Origin: Nocardioides bruguierae
GTDB taxonomy: Bacteria > Actinomycetota > Actinomycetes > Propionibacteriales > Nocardioidaceae
Assembly (NCBI RefSeq): GCF_023656415.1
Contig: NZ_JAMOIL010000010.1
Coordinates: 62,001 to 126,000 of the forward strand
Direction of reading: 5' to 3'
DNA length: 64,000 nt
Positions within the stretch are counted from its first letter, which is position 1. Each line of letters begins with the position of its first letter. The notes under the pieces are model-generated. The model saw nothing but the letters and a program-made list of their open reading frames with translations. It did no database searches and was not told where the DNA came from. A program made the translations under genes and the position numbers. Positions 19,013 through 27,837 of the stretch are shown here, piece by piece.

Positions 19013-19582
19013 TCAGTTGAGCTCGGGGTCGGCAGGGCGGGTGGAGTGCCAGGCGAGGTCCCCGGGCTGGCGCCTGAGCACCTCGCGCCACAGCCCGTCG
19101 GTGCTGGCGCGGCACACGTCCTCGTCCTCGGCAGGGACGAGGAACCAGCTGCCCTCCTCGAGCTCCGCCTCCAGCTGGCCGGGGCCCCAGCCCGCGTAGC
19201 CGGCGAAGATCCGCAGGCCGTCCAGGCCGCCGGTGACCAGCTCCAGCGGGGTGTCGAGGTCGAGCAGGCCGACCCGGCCGACGACCGAGCGGAAGCCGAC
19301 CGGCCCGTGGTCGGGCCCCGACGGCACGACCCCGAGCGCCAGGGCCCCGTCGCGGCCGACGGGTCCGCCGGCGAACAGCACCTCGGGGGCGGCGACCACG
19401 TCGCCCCAGCCGCCGAGGACCTCGTCCACGGGCACCGACGTGGGGCGGTTCAGCACCACGCCGAGAGCGCCCTCGTCGTCGGCGTCGAGCAGCAGCACGA
19501 CGGTCTCGGCGAAGTTCGGGTCGAGCAGGTCGGGCGCGGCGAGCAGCAGCATCCCCGCACCCGGCACGCCCGTGGATTCCAT
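19013..19582 (-). CDS. YqgE/AlgH family protein
   Basis: A 189-aa member of the UPF0301 (YqgE/AlgH) family. MLLLAAPDLLDPNFAETVVL and GALGVVLNRPTSVPVDEVL are diagnostic; the C-terminal GYAGWGPGQLEAELEEGSWF is also typical. Function is unresolved in the family. I take ATG 19582; GTG 19597 would add five residues. The gene follows the helicase/DUF3039 pair on the same strand but is read as a separate unit upstream of it. Confidence 0.88.
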   Translation of the reverse strand: MESTGVPGAGMLLLAAPDLLDPNFAETVVLLLDADDEGALGVVLNRPTSVPVDEVLGGWGDVVAAPEVLFAGGPVGRDGALALGVVPSGPDHGPVGFRSVVGRVGLLDLDTPLELVTGGLDGLRIFAGYAGWGPGQLEAELEEGSWFLVPAEDEDVCRASTDGLWREVLRRQPGDLAWHSTRPADPELN

Positions 19583-19627
19583 GGGTTCAGTGTGCACCCC
19601 GGCCGGGGTCGCGACCAGCGGCGAGCC

Positions 19628-20182
19628 TCACGCCGCGAGGACCGCCCGGAGCCGGTCGACGAGGGTGCGGCGCTGCCCCACGGGACGGCGGGGCGCCGGC
19701 GTCCAGCCGAGACGGGCCGCCTCCTCCAGGCGCTCCCCCGCGGCGAGGGCGCGGGGGTCCTCGGCGTCGGAGGTGCCGGCCAGGCCGGCGGCGACGGCGA
19801 GGGTGGCGTGCTCCTTGGCCCGGGCGCGGGCGAAGGCCGCGGCGGTGCGCTCGTCGGCCGGCGCGGTGGCCGCGCGGTCGAGGACGAGGCGGACGCCGGG
19901 CATCTCGTCGGCGGTGGCGCGCCAGGCGGCGACGACGGCGTCGGCCAGCGTGCGGTGGCCCGCGCTGCGGCCGGCGGACTGCTCACGCTCGATCCGGCCG
20001 GCGAGCCGGGCGTGCCAGCGCAGCTGGAGGGCGCCGAGCAGGTCGAGGTCGTCGGCGAAGGCCGGGTGGGTGGCGGTGCGGACGCCGGGCACGTCGGTGG
20101 GCAGCAGGCCGTCGCAGCGGTGGTCGGCGGCGGCGATGACGGCGCGGAGGATCTCTCCGCGGCGGTGGCTGGTGGCGGTCAT
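19628..20182 (-). CDS. Hypothetical protein, alpha-helical
   Basis: A 184-aa protein with no family I recognise. It is alanine- and arginine-rich and mostly helical, with a segment HPAFADDLDLLGALQLRWHARL near the middle of the first half. No signal peptide or membrane helix. ATG at 20182 has GAGGAG about 5 nt upstream, so it is a well-supported gene. A dense cluster of GAGTAC-type sites lies immediately upstream, followed by a divergent TetR gene, which may control it. Confidence 0.7.
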   Translation of the reverse strand: MTATSHRRGEILRAVIAAADHRCDGLLPTDVPGVRTATHPAFADDLDLLGALQLRWHARLAGRIEREQSAGRSAGHRTLADAVVAAWRATADEMPGVRLVLDRAATAPADERTAAAFARARAKEHATLAVAAGLAGTSDAEDPRALAAGERLEEAARLGWTPAPRRPVGQRRTLVDRLRAVLAA

Positions 20183-20207
20183 CGGTGCTCCTCAGGGGGA
20201 TGGAGAG

Positions 20208-20254
20208 GTACTCACATACTCTGAGTACGTACCCAAAGTACGGAGACGTACTCC
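20208..20254. promoter_or_regulatory. Cluster of GAGTAC/GTACTC half-sites (putative operator)
   Basis: gtactca (20208-20214) and tgagtac (20222-20228) form a perfect inverted repeat with 7-nt spacing; gagtacgt (20223-20230) pairs with acgtactc (20246-20253). GTAC occurs five times in 47 bp. The cluster sits between the hypothetical gene (minus) and the TetR gene (plus), so the TetR protein is the obvious candidate binder. Confidence 0.55.
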
Positions 20255-20327
20255 CGGTATGCAACGGAGAGGCGCCGTGAGCCCGGACACGTCGTCACCG
20301 CCTCCGGGGCCGCGTCCGGGGCGTCCC

Positions 20328-20333
20328 TAGGAT
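20328..20333 (+). promoter_or_regulatory. -10 box for leaderless tetR gene
   Basis: TAGGAT, 6 nt before the GTG at 20340; no ribosome binding site. Confidence 0.5.
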
Positions 20334-20339
20334 GGGTCG

Positions 20340-21011
20340 GTGCCCCGCAGCAGAACCGAGGAGGAGCCCCGCTCCCGCCGCTCGCGCCGCCAGCAGTACT
20401 CGGCAGCCACCCGGCAGGCGCTCGTGGACGAGGCGACCCGGCTCTTCACCGAGCAGGGGTACGGCGCCACGTCCCTCGACGCGGTCGTCGCGGCGGCCGA
20501 GGTGACCAAGGGCGCGCTCTACCACCACTTCGCCGGCAAGGCCGCGGTCTTCGCCGAGGCCTTCGACGCGGTCGAGACGCGGGCCGCCGAGAGGATCACG
20601 GCCGCGCTGGACGCCGAGGACGACCCGTGGGACAAGGCGCGTGCCGGCCTGGCCGCGTTCCTCACCGTCGTCCAGGAGCCCGAGTACCGGCGCATCGTCG
20701 TGCAGGACGGCCCGGCCGTGCTCGGCTACGAGCGGTTCCGGGAGTCCGAGGAGCGCTCCACCTTCGCCTGCGTGACCGACATCGTGCGGGCGGTGCTGAG
20801 CAGCGAGCGCGGCCTCCAGGCCTCCTGGGCCGAGGACGAGGAGATGCTGGCCACCTTCGCGCGGATCTTCTTCGGCGCGCTCTCCTCGGCGGGCGAGGCC
20901 GTGACGACCTCTGCGGACCCCGAGGCTGCGGCCGGCCGGGTGGAGGCCGCGATCGGGCTGATCATCGCCGGCCTCCAGGCGCTCGTCGACGACGAGGACA
21001 CCCGGGGCTGA
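20340..21011 (+). CDS. TetR-family transcriptional regulator
   Basis: A 223-aa repressor. N-terminal HTH: RQALVDEATRLFTEQGYGAT, then VTKGALYHHFAGKAAVF, the classic TetR recognition helix. The C-terminal ligand domain is about 150 aa of helices. An Arg/Ser/Glu-rich tail of about 20 residues precedes the domain. GTG start behind a leaderless-type -10 box. The operator may be the GTAC cluster 90-130 nt upstream. Confidence 0.9.
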   Translation: MPRSRTEEEPRSRRSRRQQYSAATRQALVDEATRLFTEQGYGATSLDAVVAAAEVTKGALYHHFAGKAAVFAEAFDAVETRAAERITAALDAEDDPWDKARAGLAAFLTVVQEPEYRRIVVQDGPAVLGYERFRESEERSTFACVTDIVRAVLSSERGLQASWAEDEEMLATFARIFFGALSSAGEAVTTSADPEAAAGRVEAAIGLIIAGLQALVDDEDTRG

Positions 21012-21019
21012 GCCCCGGG
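21001..21019. terminator. 19-nt palindrome overlapping the tetR stop
   Basis: cccggggct-g-agccccggg is a perfect palindrome with 9-nt arms that includes the TGA stop of the TetR gene. It sits between convergent genes and is a candidate bidirectional terminator stem. Confidence 0.45.
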
Positions 21020-21048
21020 CGCCCCCGACGTGCGCGGACCCTGTCAGG

Positions 21049-22122
21049 TCAGCGCTTGGCGCTGATGCTCACGCTGCCGGTGTCGGCGGGCACGAGCTCG
21101 ATCCAGGTGTGGCCGGCGGGCACCACCAGGTCCCGCTTCTTCTTGCCCTGGCCCGTGCTGAGCGTCAGGTTCGACTCCAGGCTCTTCTTGTTCCACGTGC
21201 CGCGCACGACGCGACCACCGTGGAAGAGCATCGCCTGACCGGTGCCGGTGAACTTCGTCTCGGGGACGTAGTTGCCGGCCGGGTCCCGGTAGCCGGCGTC
21301 ACCGACCTGGACCCGGAGCACCAGCACCGAGTCGGCGTCGAACTCGTCACCGTCGGCGGCGTAGCCGTTGACGTTGCTGTACGTGCGCGACTGCGAGGAG
21401 TAGGACCACTGGGTCACGTGGGTCCCGAACCCGGCGGCGAGCCCGACGGCCTTGGCGCCCTTCGGGTTCTCCTTCATCTCGCCGAACGGCAGGTAGTCGT
21501 CCGGGCGGGCGGCCTTGTCGGTGCGCGCGAGGGTGACGGTCTCGTCGAGGCGGTCCATGAGGTTGTAGGGCGAGTACCGCGCGGAGTCGCGGAAGAAGCC
21601 CTTGTCGCCCTCGGTGAACCAGGTGATGCCGGCCTTGTCGATCCGGTTGATCGTCACGTTCGCGGCGCCCGAGGTGACCACGTTCGCGTCGGCCGGGCCG
21701 ACGATGCCGATGTCGCTGGCGCGCATGGACCGCACGGGGCCCACCAGGTCGGGCATGGTGGAGTAGAAGAAGACGGCGAGGCGGGTGTAGCCGCCCTCGA
21801 CCAGCTCCTCCACGACCATGTCGGCCGAGCCCAGGCCTCGCTGCGGGGCCGAGGACGAGGTGTTGTCGATCTTCGTGACCATCACCGGGTACTTCTTGTC
21901 CGCGGTGCCATTCTTCACGGTGAGGCCGGTCAGGGGCCAGGTGGCGTCGAGCGTGGTGCCCTCGGCCACGTCCTGCTCGGCGGGGGCCGAGGACGACGAG
22001 GTCGGGTCGGCCGCCGGGGTGTCCTCGTCGCCCGAGCAGGCGGCCAGGAACAGGCAGGACGTGGTGGCCAGGGCCGCCAGGGCGGCGGTGCCGCGGCGGG
22101 TCAGGGCACGGGTGGGTCGCAC
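21049..22122 (-). CDS. DUF3048-family lipoprotein
   Basis: A 357-aa lipoprotein. From GTG 22122 (AAGGAG about 10 nt upstream) the protein starts with a basic n-region, a hydrophobic stretch and the lipobox LAAC, so it is anchored outside the membrane. The mature part has PVMVTKIDNTSSSAPQRGL and ADMVVEELVEGGYTRLAVFF, hallmarks of DUF3048 (YerB-like), and a second domain toward the C-terminus (GQAMLFHGGRVVRGTW). Function unknown. It stands alone between a TetR gene and a reductase. Confidence 0.9.
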   Translation of the reverse strand: MRPTRALTRRGTAALAALATTSCLFLAACSGDEDTPAADPTSSSSAPAEQDVAEGTTLDATWPLTGLTVKNGTADKKYPVMVTKIDNTSSSAPQRGLGSADMVVEELVEGGYTRLAVFFYSTMPDLVGPVRSMRASDIGIVGPADANVVTSGAANVTINRIDKAGITWFTEGDKGFFRDSARYSPYNLMDRLDETVTLARTDKAARPDDYLPFGEMKENPKGAKAVGLAAGFGTHVTQWSYSSQSRTYSNVNGYAADGDEFDADSVLVLRVQVGDAGYRDPAGNYVPETKFTGTGQAMLFHGGRVVRGTWNKKSLESNLTLSTGQGKKKRDLVVPAGHTWIELVPADTGSVSISAKR

Positions 22123-22302
22123 GGTGTCGGGGCTCCTTGCGGCGAGGTGACGGGGAAGGACGGGCGGGCACGGGGCCGGGTCACCCACCCAGGAGGGTGT
22201 GTGGACCGTCGTCAGTGTGCAACTCCCGGGGGCGTCGGGAGGTCACGCCCGCCCCCGCGAGTCGCCCGCGGCCAGGGCAACAGCCCAGGAGTCGGTTCAG
22301 GG

Positions 22303-23106
22303 TCAGCCCAGCGTCATGCCGCCGTCGACGTAGAGGGTCTGCCCGGTGACGAAGGAGGCGTCCTCGGAGGCCAGGTAGGTGATGGCCTGGGCGATGTCGG
22401 AGGGCTGGCCGATCCGCTTCACGGCGGTCAGCTCGGCGGAGCGGCGACGGAACTCGCCGACGTCCATCTTGAGCCGGGCGGCGGTGGCGTCGGTCATCTC
22501 GGTGACCACGAAGCCGGGCGCGACCGCGTTGCAGGTGATGCCGTAGGGGCCGAGCTCGAGGGCGAGGGTCCGGGTGAAGCCCTGGAGGCCCATCTTGGCG
22601 GCGCTGTAGTTGGCCTGGCCGCGGTTGCCGAGGGCCGAGGTCGAGGAGAGGTTCACGATCCGCCCGTAGGCCTGGGGCACGAACACCTTCTGGGCGGCCT
22701 GGCTCATGGCGAAGGCGCCGCGCAGGTGGACGCCGATGACGGTGTCCCAGTCCGCCTCGCTCATCTTGAACAGCAGGTTGTCGCGGGTGACACCGGCGTT
22801 GTTGACCAGCACGTGCAGCCCTCCGAGGGCGTCCACGGCCCCCTGCACGGCCGCCGCCGCCGCGGCGGTGTCGGCCACGTCGCAGGCCAGGCCGACGGCG
22901 GAGGCACCCTCGACCAGGGGCAGGGACGCGGCAGCCCGCTCGGCCTCGCCCGCGTCGAGGTCGACGATCGCGACCGAGGCCCCCTCGCGGGCGAACCGGG
23001 TGGCCGTGGCGAGACCGATGCCGCGGGCGGCGCCCGTGACGAGCACCGACCGTCCGGCGTAGCGCCCCTCGTAGGTGGCCTCGGTGGGGGTGGACTGGTC
23101 GGTCAT
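22303..23106 (-). CDS. 3-oxoacyl-[ACP] reductase-like SDR
   Basis: A 267-aa classical short-chain dehydrogenase of FabG type. NADP-binding TGAARGIG, NNAG, then the catalytic Ser in NLSSTSALGNRGQ and YSAAK; the C-terminus GQTLYVDGG is typical. ATG at 23106 has AGGAG 7 nt upstream; in-frame sequence further upstream is not homologous. It is likely a fatty-acid or acetoacetyl-CoA-type reductase; substrate is not resolved by sequence. A hydrophilic stretch of 17 residues precedes the Rossmann fold. Confidence 0.9.
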   Translation of the reverse strand: MTDQSTPTEATYEGRYAGRSVLVTGAARGIGLATATRFAREGASVAIVDLDAGEAERAAASLPLVEGASAVGLACDVADTAAAAAAVQGAVDALGGLHVLVNNAGVTRDNLLFKMSEADWDTVIGVHLRGAFAMSQAAQKVFVPQAYGRIVNLSSTSALGNRGQANYSAAKMGLQGFTRTLALELGPYGITCNAVAPGFVVTEMTDATAARLKMDVGEFRRRSAELTAVKRIGQPSDIAQAITYLASEDASFVTGQTLYVDGGMTLG

Positions 23107-23240
23107 GGGTCGCTCCTGCTGCGTCGTTGCTGCCGGTGGGCGGCCACCCTCGGGTGGCCTCGACGCGGACCCTAGGGCACCGGCGGCTCGGCGGTGCGTG
23201 ACCGACCCCACGCCGACGGGCCGGGACCGGCGCGGACGCC

Positions 23241-23588
23241 TCAGAGGAAGAGCGCGAACCCGACGACCATCGGGATCAGCCCGAGCAGGTTCCACCAGGT
23301 CAGCACCGGCCGCTTGTGGATGGCGAGGCCACCCATCACCGCCAGGACGCCGAAGGCGCCGGCGATGACCGAGAGACCGACGCGGGCGACCACCTGGGAG
23401 TCGTCCATGAACCACGCGGCGACGAGGACGCCGGCCGCCATGTGCAGGATGCTGGAGACGACGAGGGTCGACATGACCCAGGTCTGGACCCTGCTGGTGC
23501 CGGGGCTGTTGATGGTGTCGCGCTGCGGCGCGTTCGGGTCCATCAGGTGCTTGCGACGGGGCCGCTGCGTGGCCGGGGCGGTGCTCAC
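23241..23588 (-). CDS. Small membrane protein, tandem paralog A
   Basis: A 115-aa protein with a cytoplasmic N-terminus (basic, HLMDPNAPQRDTINSPGTSR) and three predicted membrane segments. It is closely similar to the next upstream gene over the whole length, including DPxAPQRDTINSxGxxRVQTWV. GTG at 23588 with GGAG upstream. I do not recognise the family; such short three-helix proteins often modulate membrane partners. The pair arose by tandem duplication. Confidence 0.75.
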   Translation of the reverse strand: MSTAPATQRPRRKHLMDPNAPQRDTINSPGTSRVQTWVMSTLVVSSILHMAAGVLVAAWFMDDSQVVARVGLSVIAGAFGVLAVMGGLAIHKRPVLTWWNLLGLIPMVVGFALFL

Positions 23589-23698
23589 GGGTGCTCCAGT
23601 GGGTCGGAGGCGGGGTCGGCTGACCACACCAGGATCAACCCCCGGAGGGGTTCGCACCAGGGCCGGACGTCCCTGCACGAGACCGGCTCACGCCGCGC

Positions 23699-24052
23699 TC
23701 AGAGCAGCAGGAACCACACCAGGCCGACGGGGATCGGCAGCAGCCCGAGCAGCAGCACGGGGCTCACGACCGGCACCCGGTGGATCAGCCGACCGACCGC
23801 GAACGCGATGACGCCGAAGGCCCCGGAGATGACGGTCAGCCCGATCTGCGAGACGAGGTGGTCGGGGCCGGCCAGCCAGGCGGCCAGCAGCACCGCGATC
23901 GCCAGGTGCAGGATCGTGGAGACCGCCAGGATGGAGAGCACCCACGTCTGCACCCGGGTGATGCCCGCGGAGTTGATGGTGTCGCGCTGCGGGGCGGCCG
24001 GGTCCATGAGGTGCCGGCGGCGCTGCGGTGCGACGGGCAGTCTGTCGTCCAC
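23699..24052 (-). CDS. Small membrane protein, tandem paralog B
   Basis: A 117-aa three-helix membrane protein and paralog of the gene at 23241-23588. Shared features are a basic N-terminus with HLMDPAAPQRDTINSAG, then TRVQTWVLSILAVSTILHLA and a C-terminal helix ending in WFLLL. GTG at 24052 has TAGGCT 6 nt upstream, suggesting a leaderless start and that this is the first gene of the pair. Function unknown. Confidence 0.75.
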   Translation of the reverse strand: MDDRLPVAPQRRRHLMDPAAPQRDTINSAGITRVQTWVLSILAVSTILHLAIAVLLAAWLAGPDHLVSQIGLTVISGAFGVIAFAVGRLIHRVPVVSPVLLLGLLPIPVGLVWFLLL

Positions 24053-24058
24053 GACCCC

Positions 24059-24064
24059 AGCCTA
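24059..24064 (-). promoter_or_regulatory. -10 box for leaderless small membrane gene
   Basis: TAGGCT on the minus strand, 6 nt before the GTG at 24052. Confidence 0.45.
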
Positions 24065-24070
24065 GGTGGC

Positions 24071-24511
24071 TCAGGTCTCCAGCGCGGCGCGCAGCCGCGC
24101 CGCGGTCCCGGCCCGGGCGGCGTCGTCCGCGTACCCGCGGCGGGGCCAGAAGAAGCCCTTGAGGCCGTCGCCCTTGGTGCGCGGGACGACGTGCAGGTGC
24201 AGGTGCGGCACGGACTGGCTCACGGTGTTGTTGATCGACACCCACGAGCCCTGCGCGCCGAGCCCGTCGACGACGGCCGTGGCGATCCGTTGCGCGGCGG
24301 CCAGGAACGGGTCGCGCAGGTCCGCCGGCAGGTCCGGCAGGGTGCCGACGTGCCGTCGGGGCACCAGAAGCACGTGGCCCGGGAAGACGGGGCGGCGATC
24401 CAGGAACGCCACCAGGTCGTCGGTGGCCAGCACCACGTCGGCGTCCGCCTCCCCCGCCGCGATGGCGCAGAAGACGCAGTCGCGCGCCCTGCCGGGCGCC
24501 GGCTCAGTCAC
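24071..24511 (-). CDS. HIT-family nucleotide hydrolase/transferase
   Basis: A 146-aa histidine-triad protein. CVFCAIAAGEADADVVL is the usual N-terminal CxxC segment, and HLHLHVVPR is the catalytic triad. HIT proteins hydrolyse AMP-linked substrates. A short C-terminal extension of about 35 aa follows the core. GTG start at 24511 overlaps the stop of the M15 peptidase gene by 8 nt, so the two are cotranscribed. Confidence 0.9.
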   Translation of the reverse strand: MTEPAPGRARDCVFCAIAAGEADADVVLATDDLVAFLDRRPVFPGHVLLVPRRHVGTLPDLPADLRDPFLAAAQRIATAVVDGLGAQGSWVSINNTVSQSVPHLHLHVVPRTKGDGLKGFFWPRRGYADDAARAGTAARLRAALET

Positions 24512-26069
24512 AGACCTCGACGCTGCAGACCCGCGGCAGGCTCGGCCAGGCCGCGTCGGAGCGTCGTCCGCCCGAGGGGTAGGCGTCGAAGTGCTGGGTG
24601 TCCGAGAGCCCGTAGGTCCAGGCCAGGCCGTGGCGCGCCATGATCTCCACGACCTCGTGGGAGGACGAGCGCCAGGCCACGCGCGGGTGGCTGTGGTACT
24701 GCCACCAGGAGTTGGGCACGAGGCCGTTGCTGGAGCGGAACGGGTTCTCCCACGTGTTCACGTCGAGCGCGCGGCCGTAGGCGTGCGGCGAGGTGACGCC
24801 GGGTCGACCGACCACGTGCCGGCAGTTGAAGGCCGAGGTGTTGCCGGCGGCCATGGAGGCGTAGTCGTCCGCGCCCTGCACCCGGCTGCTCCAGCCGAAC
24901 CGGTCGACCCGGTACATGGAGCGGATCGGCAGCTCGTTGCGGTACATCTGTGCCAGGGCGGCCGCCATCTGGCCGATGACGTCGGCGTTGGCCACGAGCG
25001 TGCCGCGGTAGCGGTAGCCGTCGTAGCCCCAGTAGTTGATCCGCAGCAGGCGCAGCTGTGGGCGGCCGACCGGGCAGCCGTAGTGCCAGCTGTTGCCCAC
25101 CATGCTCGCCCAGATCTTCTCCGGGATGCGGGTCACCTTGGGGTTCGCGCCCTTGCCCACGGCCCGCCGCTGGCGCGGCAGGTCGCGTCGCGGCTCGGGC
25201 GCGGCGGCGGGCAGCCGCACGCGGGTGCCCGGGGGCAGGTTGTCGATGGTGTGCACGGGGCTGGTGTTCCGCGCGATCCAGGGACGGCGGAGCACGACCG
25301 CCCGCCAGCGCGAGTCGCTGCGCGGGGAGACCTTCACCGAGGCGATCCCGTCGGCGTCCGTGCGCAGCGCCGCGCGATTGCGCCAGCGTCCGTCGACGCG
25401 CCGCTGGAGGCGGACCCACGACACGAGCGGCGCGCCCTGGCGGGTCACGAGGCGGACCCGGACGATCACGCGGCGTCCGTCCACCACCGTGCCGGGGCCG
25501 GAGACCCGCACCCGGGACTCCTGGCGCACGAGCACGATCCTCCCGGCCGCGCTCGAGGCCTCGTGGGTCTCGTCGCCGGCGAAGGTCGCCCGCACGCGGT
25601 TGCGCGCCGGGTCCTTGGCGACGGCGACCGGGGCCGAGGCATGCCCCTGGGCCCCGGTGGTCACCTCGGCGACCCGGGACCAGCCGTCGGCGGTGCGGCG
25701 CTCGACCAGCACGCTCGCCCCGGCCACCGGCCCGTCGGCGTCGGTGAGCGTGAGGCGCACGGCCTTGCGGATGCCGGCACGCGCCGAGCCGGGCGCGAGC
25801 GCCAGCGTGGTGGCGACGACCGCCGGCGGGTCGCTGGGGCTCGTGGAGTCCGAGGGGTCGGCCGGCGTGGTGCCCGCGGCCTGAGCGGTGCCCGCCAGGC
25901 CGACGGTGCCGACGGTGCCGACGGCGCCCGCGAGGGCACCGACGACGAGGGTGACCCCGAGGACGGAGGCCACGGCCGGCGTCAGGACGCGGCGGGCCAG
26001 GGGCCGCACGCGCGAGCGGGAGGGACGGGAGGGAGTCGGGCCCGGTCGCCCGAGACTGCGGACCGGCAT
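24504..26069 (-). CDS. Secreted M15 (VanY-like) D-Ala-D-Ala carboxypeptidase domain protein
   Basis: A 521-aa exported protein. The N-terminus has a basic region followed by a hydrophobic stretch (about residues 24-58) ending in AQAA. Next come about 200 aa of Ig-like repeats (ADGPVAGASVLVERR, a Big-type strand pattern), a basic linker, and a C-terminal M15 domain. Its zinc ligands are H429 and D436 in SPHAYGRALD and H493 in DTQHFDA. ATG at 26069 is chosen as the start of the signal peptide; an in-frame upstream extension is unconvincing. Probable cell-wall peptidoglycan trimming. Confidence 0.87.
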   Translation of the reverse strand: MPVRSLGRPGPTPSRPSRSRVRPLARRVLTPAVASVLGVTLVVGALAGAVGTVGTVGLAGTAQAAGTTPADPSDSTSPSDPPAVVATTLALAPGSARAGIRKAVRLTLTDADGPVAGASVLVERRTADGWSRVAEVTTGAQGHASAPVAVAKDPARNRVRATFAGDETHEASSAAGRIVLVRQESRVRVSGPGTVVDGRRVIVRVRLVTRQGAPLVSWVRLQRRVDGRWRNRAALRTDADGIASVKVSPRSDSRWRAVVLRRPWIARNTSPVHTIDNLPPGTRVRLPAAAPEPRRDLPRQRRAVGKGANPKVTRIPEKIWASMVGNSWHYGCPVGRPQLRLLRINYWGYDGYRYRGTLVANADVIGQMAAALAQMYRNELPIRSMYRVDRFGWSSRVQGADDYASMAAGNTSAFNCRHVVGRPGVTSPHAYGRALDVNTWENPFRSSNGLVPNSWWQYHSHPRVAWRSSSHEVVEIMARHGLAWTYGLSDTQHFDAYPSGGRRSDAAWPSLPRVCSVEVCD

Positions 26070-26250
26070 GCGCGGAGTGTGCCGCACACCAGGGGTGCAT
26101 GCCTCACCCGGAGTAAGGGGCCGGCTCGGCTGTGAAGAAACCATGAAGGTCCGCCAAAGGCCCCCGGGGGTATTCGGTGGACCGGACCATCTCCTACGAC
26201 AGGAGCACGGGGCCGTCCCGCGCACCACGACCCCGCTGGAGCTCCCCGCC

Positions 26251-27837
26251 GTGGACCAGTACTCGGACCAGACGCAGGACCGCACGCAGCCGAACGCACC
26301 CGACGCCGGCCTCGCCACGATCTCCGGCCGCACCACCGACGAGACGCTCGCCCCCTACGCCGCGAAGGAGTCGAGCACCGCGGTGACCGCGAGCACCAGC
26401 GCGCGACCGGTCGCCCTGCCCTCGGCGGCGGGCCGCCACGTCCTCAACCGCTTCAGCTGGGGCATCACCCCCGGGCTGGCCCGCGCCGTGGCCGGCGGCA
26501 AGCACCTGGCCTGGTTCGACGCCCAGCTCGCGCCGGCGCGGATCAAGGACGGCCCGGGCTCGCGCGCCGACCGCTGGTGGCCCGACCTGCGCCGCACGCC
26601 GCTGGACCAGTGGATGCGCTACCGCGACGGCACCAAGTCGAACTGGGACATGTACTACGAGCACGGCCAGTGGGTGATGGCCAAGCGGCTGCTCTCCAAC
26701 CGCCAGCTGCTCGAGGTGATGACCGCCTTCTGGGAGAACCACCTGCACGTGCCGCTGACCACGGACGGGCACTTCGTGTGGCGGCCCAGCTACGCACGCC
26801 TCATCCGCAAGCACGCCCTCGGACGCTTCGACCAGATGCTCGCCGAGGCCACCCTGCACCCCGCGATGCTCTGCTACCTGGACGCGGCGATCTCCACCAA
26901 GATCGCGCCCAACGAGAACCTCGGCCGCGAGCTGCTCGAGCTGCACACGGTCGGCGTCGACCACTACAGCGAGCGCGACGTGAAGAGCTCCGCCGCGATC
27001 CTCACCGGCTGGCGGGTCGACATCAACGACACCTGGCAGCGCCTCTACGTGCCGGAGTACCACGCCACCGGCGCGGTGCGGGTCGGCTCGTTCCGCAGCG
27101 CCAACCGCAGCAGCGACGGCCGCGCCGTGACCCGCCAGTACCTGCACTACCTGGCCCACCACCCGGACACCGCGCGCCACCTGGCCACCAAGCTGGCCAC
27201 GGCGTTCGTCTCCGACGACCCGCCGCGCACCCTCGTGACGCAGCTGGCCAAGGTCTACCTCGACGCCGACACCCGGATCGCCCCGGTGCTGCGCACCCTG
27301 GTGCGCAGCAAGCAGTTCCGTGGCTCCGTGGACGAGAAGCTCCGCACGGTGGACGAGGACCTGCTGGCGACCTTCCGCGCGCTGCGGATGAAGGTGACCG
27401 GTCACGTGGACGGCAACTCCGGCACCGGCGTCCTGCGCTCCTGGACGGGCAGCCTCGGCCTGTCCACCGGCTCCTGGCCGGCCCCCAACGGCGCCCCGCT
27501 CACGGCCGACTACTACGCCACTCCCCTGCGGGCGCTGGCCTCGGTCTCGGCGCACTGGAGCGTCGCCAACCGCTGGTACCCGACCCAGGACACCGTCTAC
27601 CGCACGCCCGACTCCTGGCTGCCGGCACTGCCCGCCACGTTCCGCCAGATCTGCGAGCGCATGTGCCGCGAGCTGCTCTACCGCCCGCTCAACGCCCGGC
27701 TCCTGACCGCCATGGCCACCGCCGCCCAGGTCAGCGACGTGGACGAGTCGCTGAGCGCCGACTCGATCGTCGTCCGCTACCGCCTCAACGCCATGCTCGC
27801 CGCCCTCCTCGACTCCCCGGAGCACTACGCGCGATGA
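26251..27837 (+). CDS. DUF1800 family protein
   Basis: A protein of about 528 aa of the DUF1800 family. AAGRHVLNRFSWGITPGLAR near the N-terminus, the FWENHLHV segment and NLGRELLELHTVGVDHYSE are the family signatures. I use GTG 26251, preceded by GGAG at suitable spacing; ATG 26143 would add 36 residues. No clear signal peptide is seen in either case. It is coupled by ATGA to a DUF1501 gene. The two families are regularly paired; the substrate and role are not established. Confidence 0.85.
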   Translation: MDQYSDQTQDRTQPNAPDAGLATISGRTTDETLAPYAAKESSTAVTASTSARPVALPSAAGRHVLNRFSWGITPGLARAVAGGKHLAWFDAQLAPARIKDGPGSRADRWWPDLRRTPLDQWMRYRDGTKSNWDMYYEHGQWVMAKRLLSNRQLLEVMTAFWENHLHVPLTTDGHFVWRPSYARLIRKHALGRFDQMLAEATLHPAMLCYLDAAISTKIAPNENLGRELLELHTVGVDHYSERDVKSSAAILTGWRVDINDTWQRLYVPEYHATGAVRVGSFRSANRSSDGRAVTRQYLHYLAHHPDTARHLATKLATAFVSDDPPRTLVTQLAKVYLDADTRIAPVLRTLVRSKQFRGSVDEKLRTVDEDLLATFRALRMKVTGHVDGNSGTGVLRSWTGSLGLSTGSWPAPNGAPLTADYYATPLRALASVSAHWSVANRWYPTQDTVYRTPDSWLPALPATFRQICERMCRELLYRPLNARLLTAMATAAQVSDVDESLSADSIVVRYRLNAMLAALLDSPEHYAR

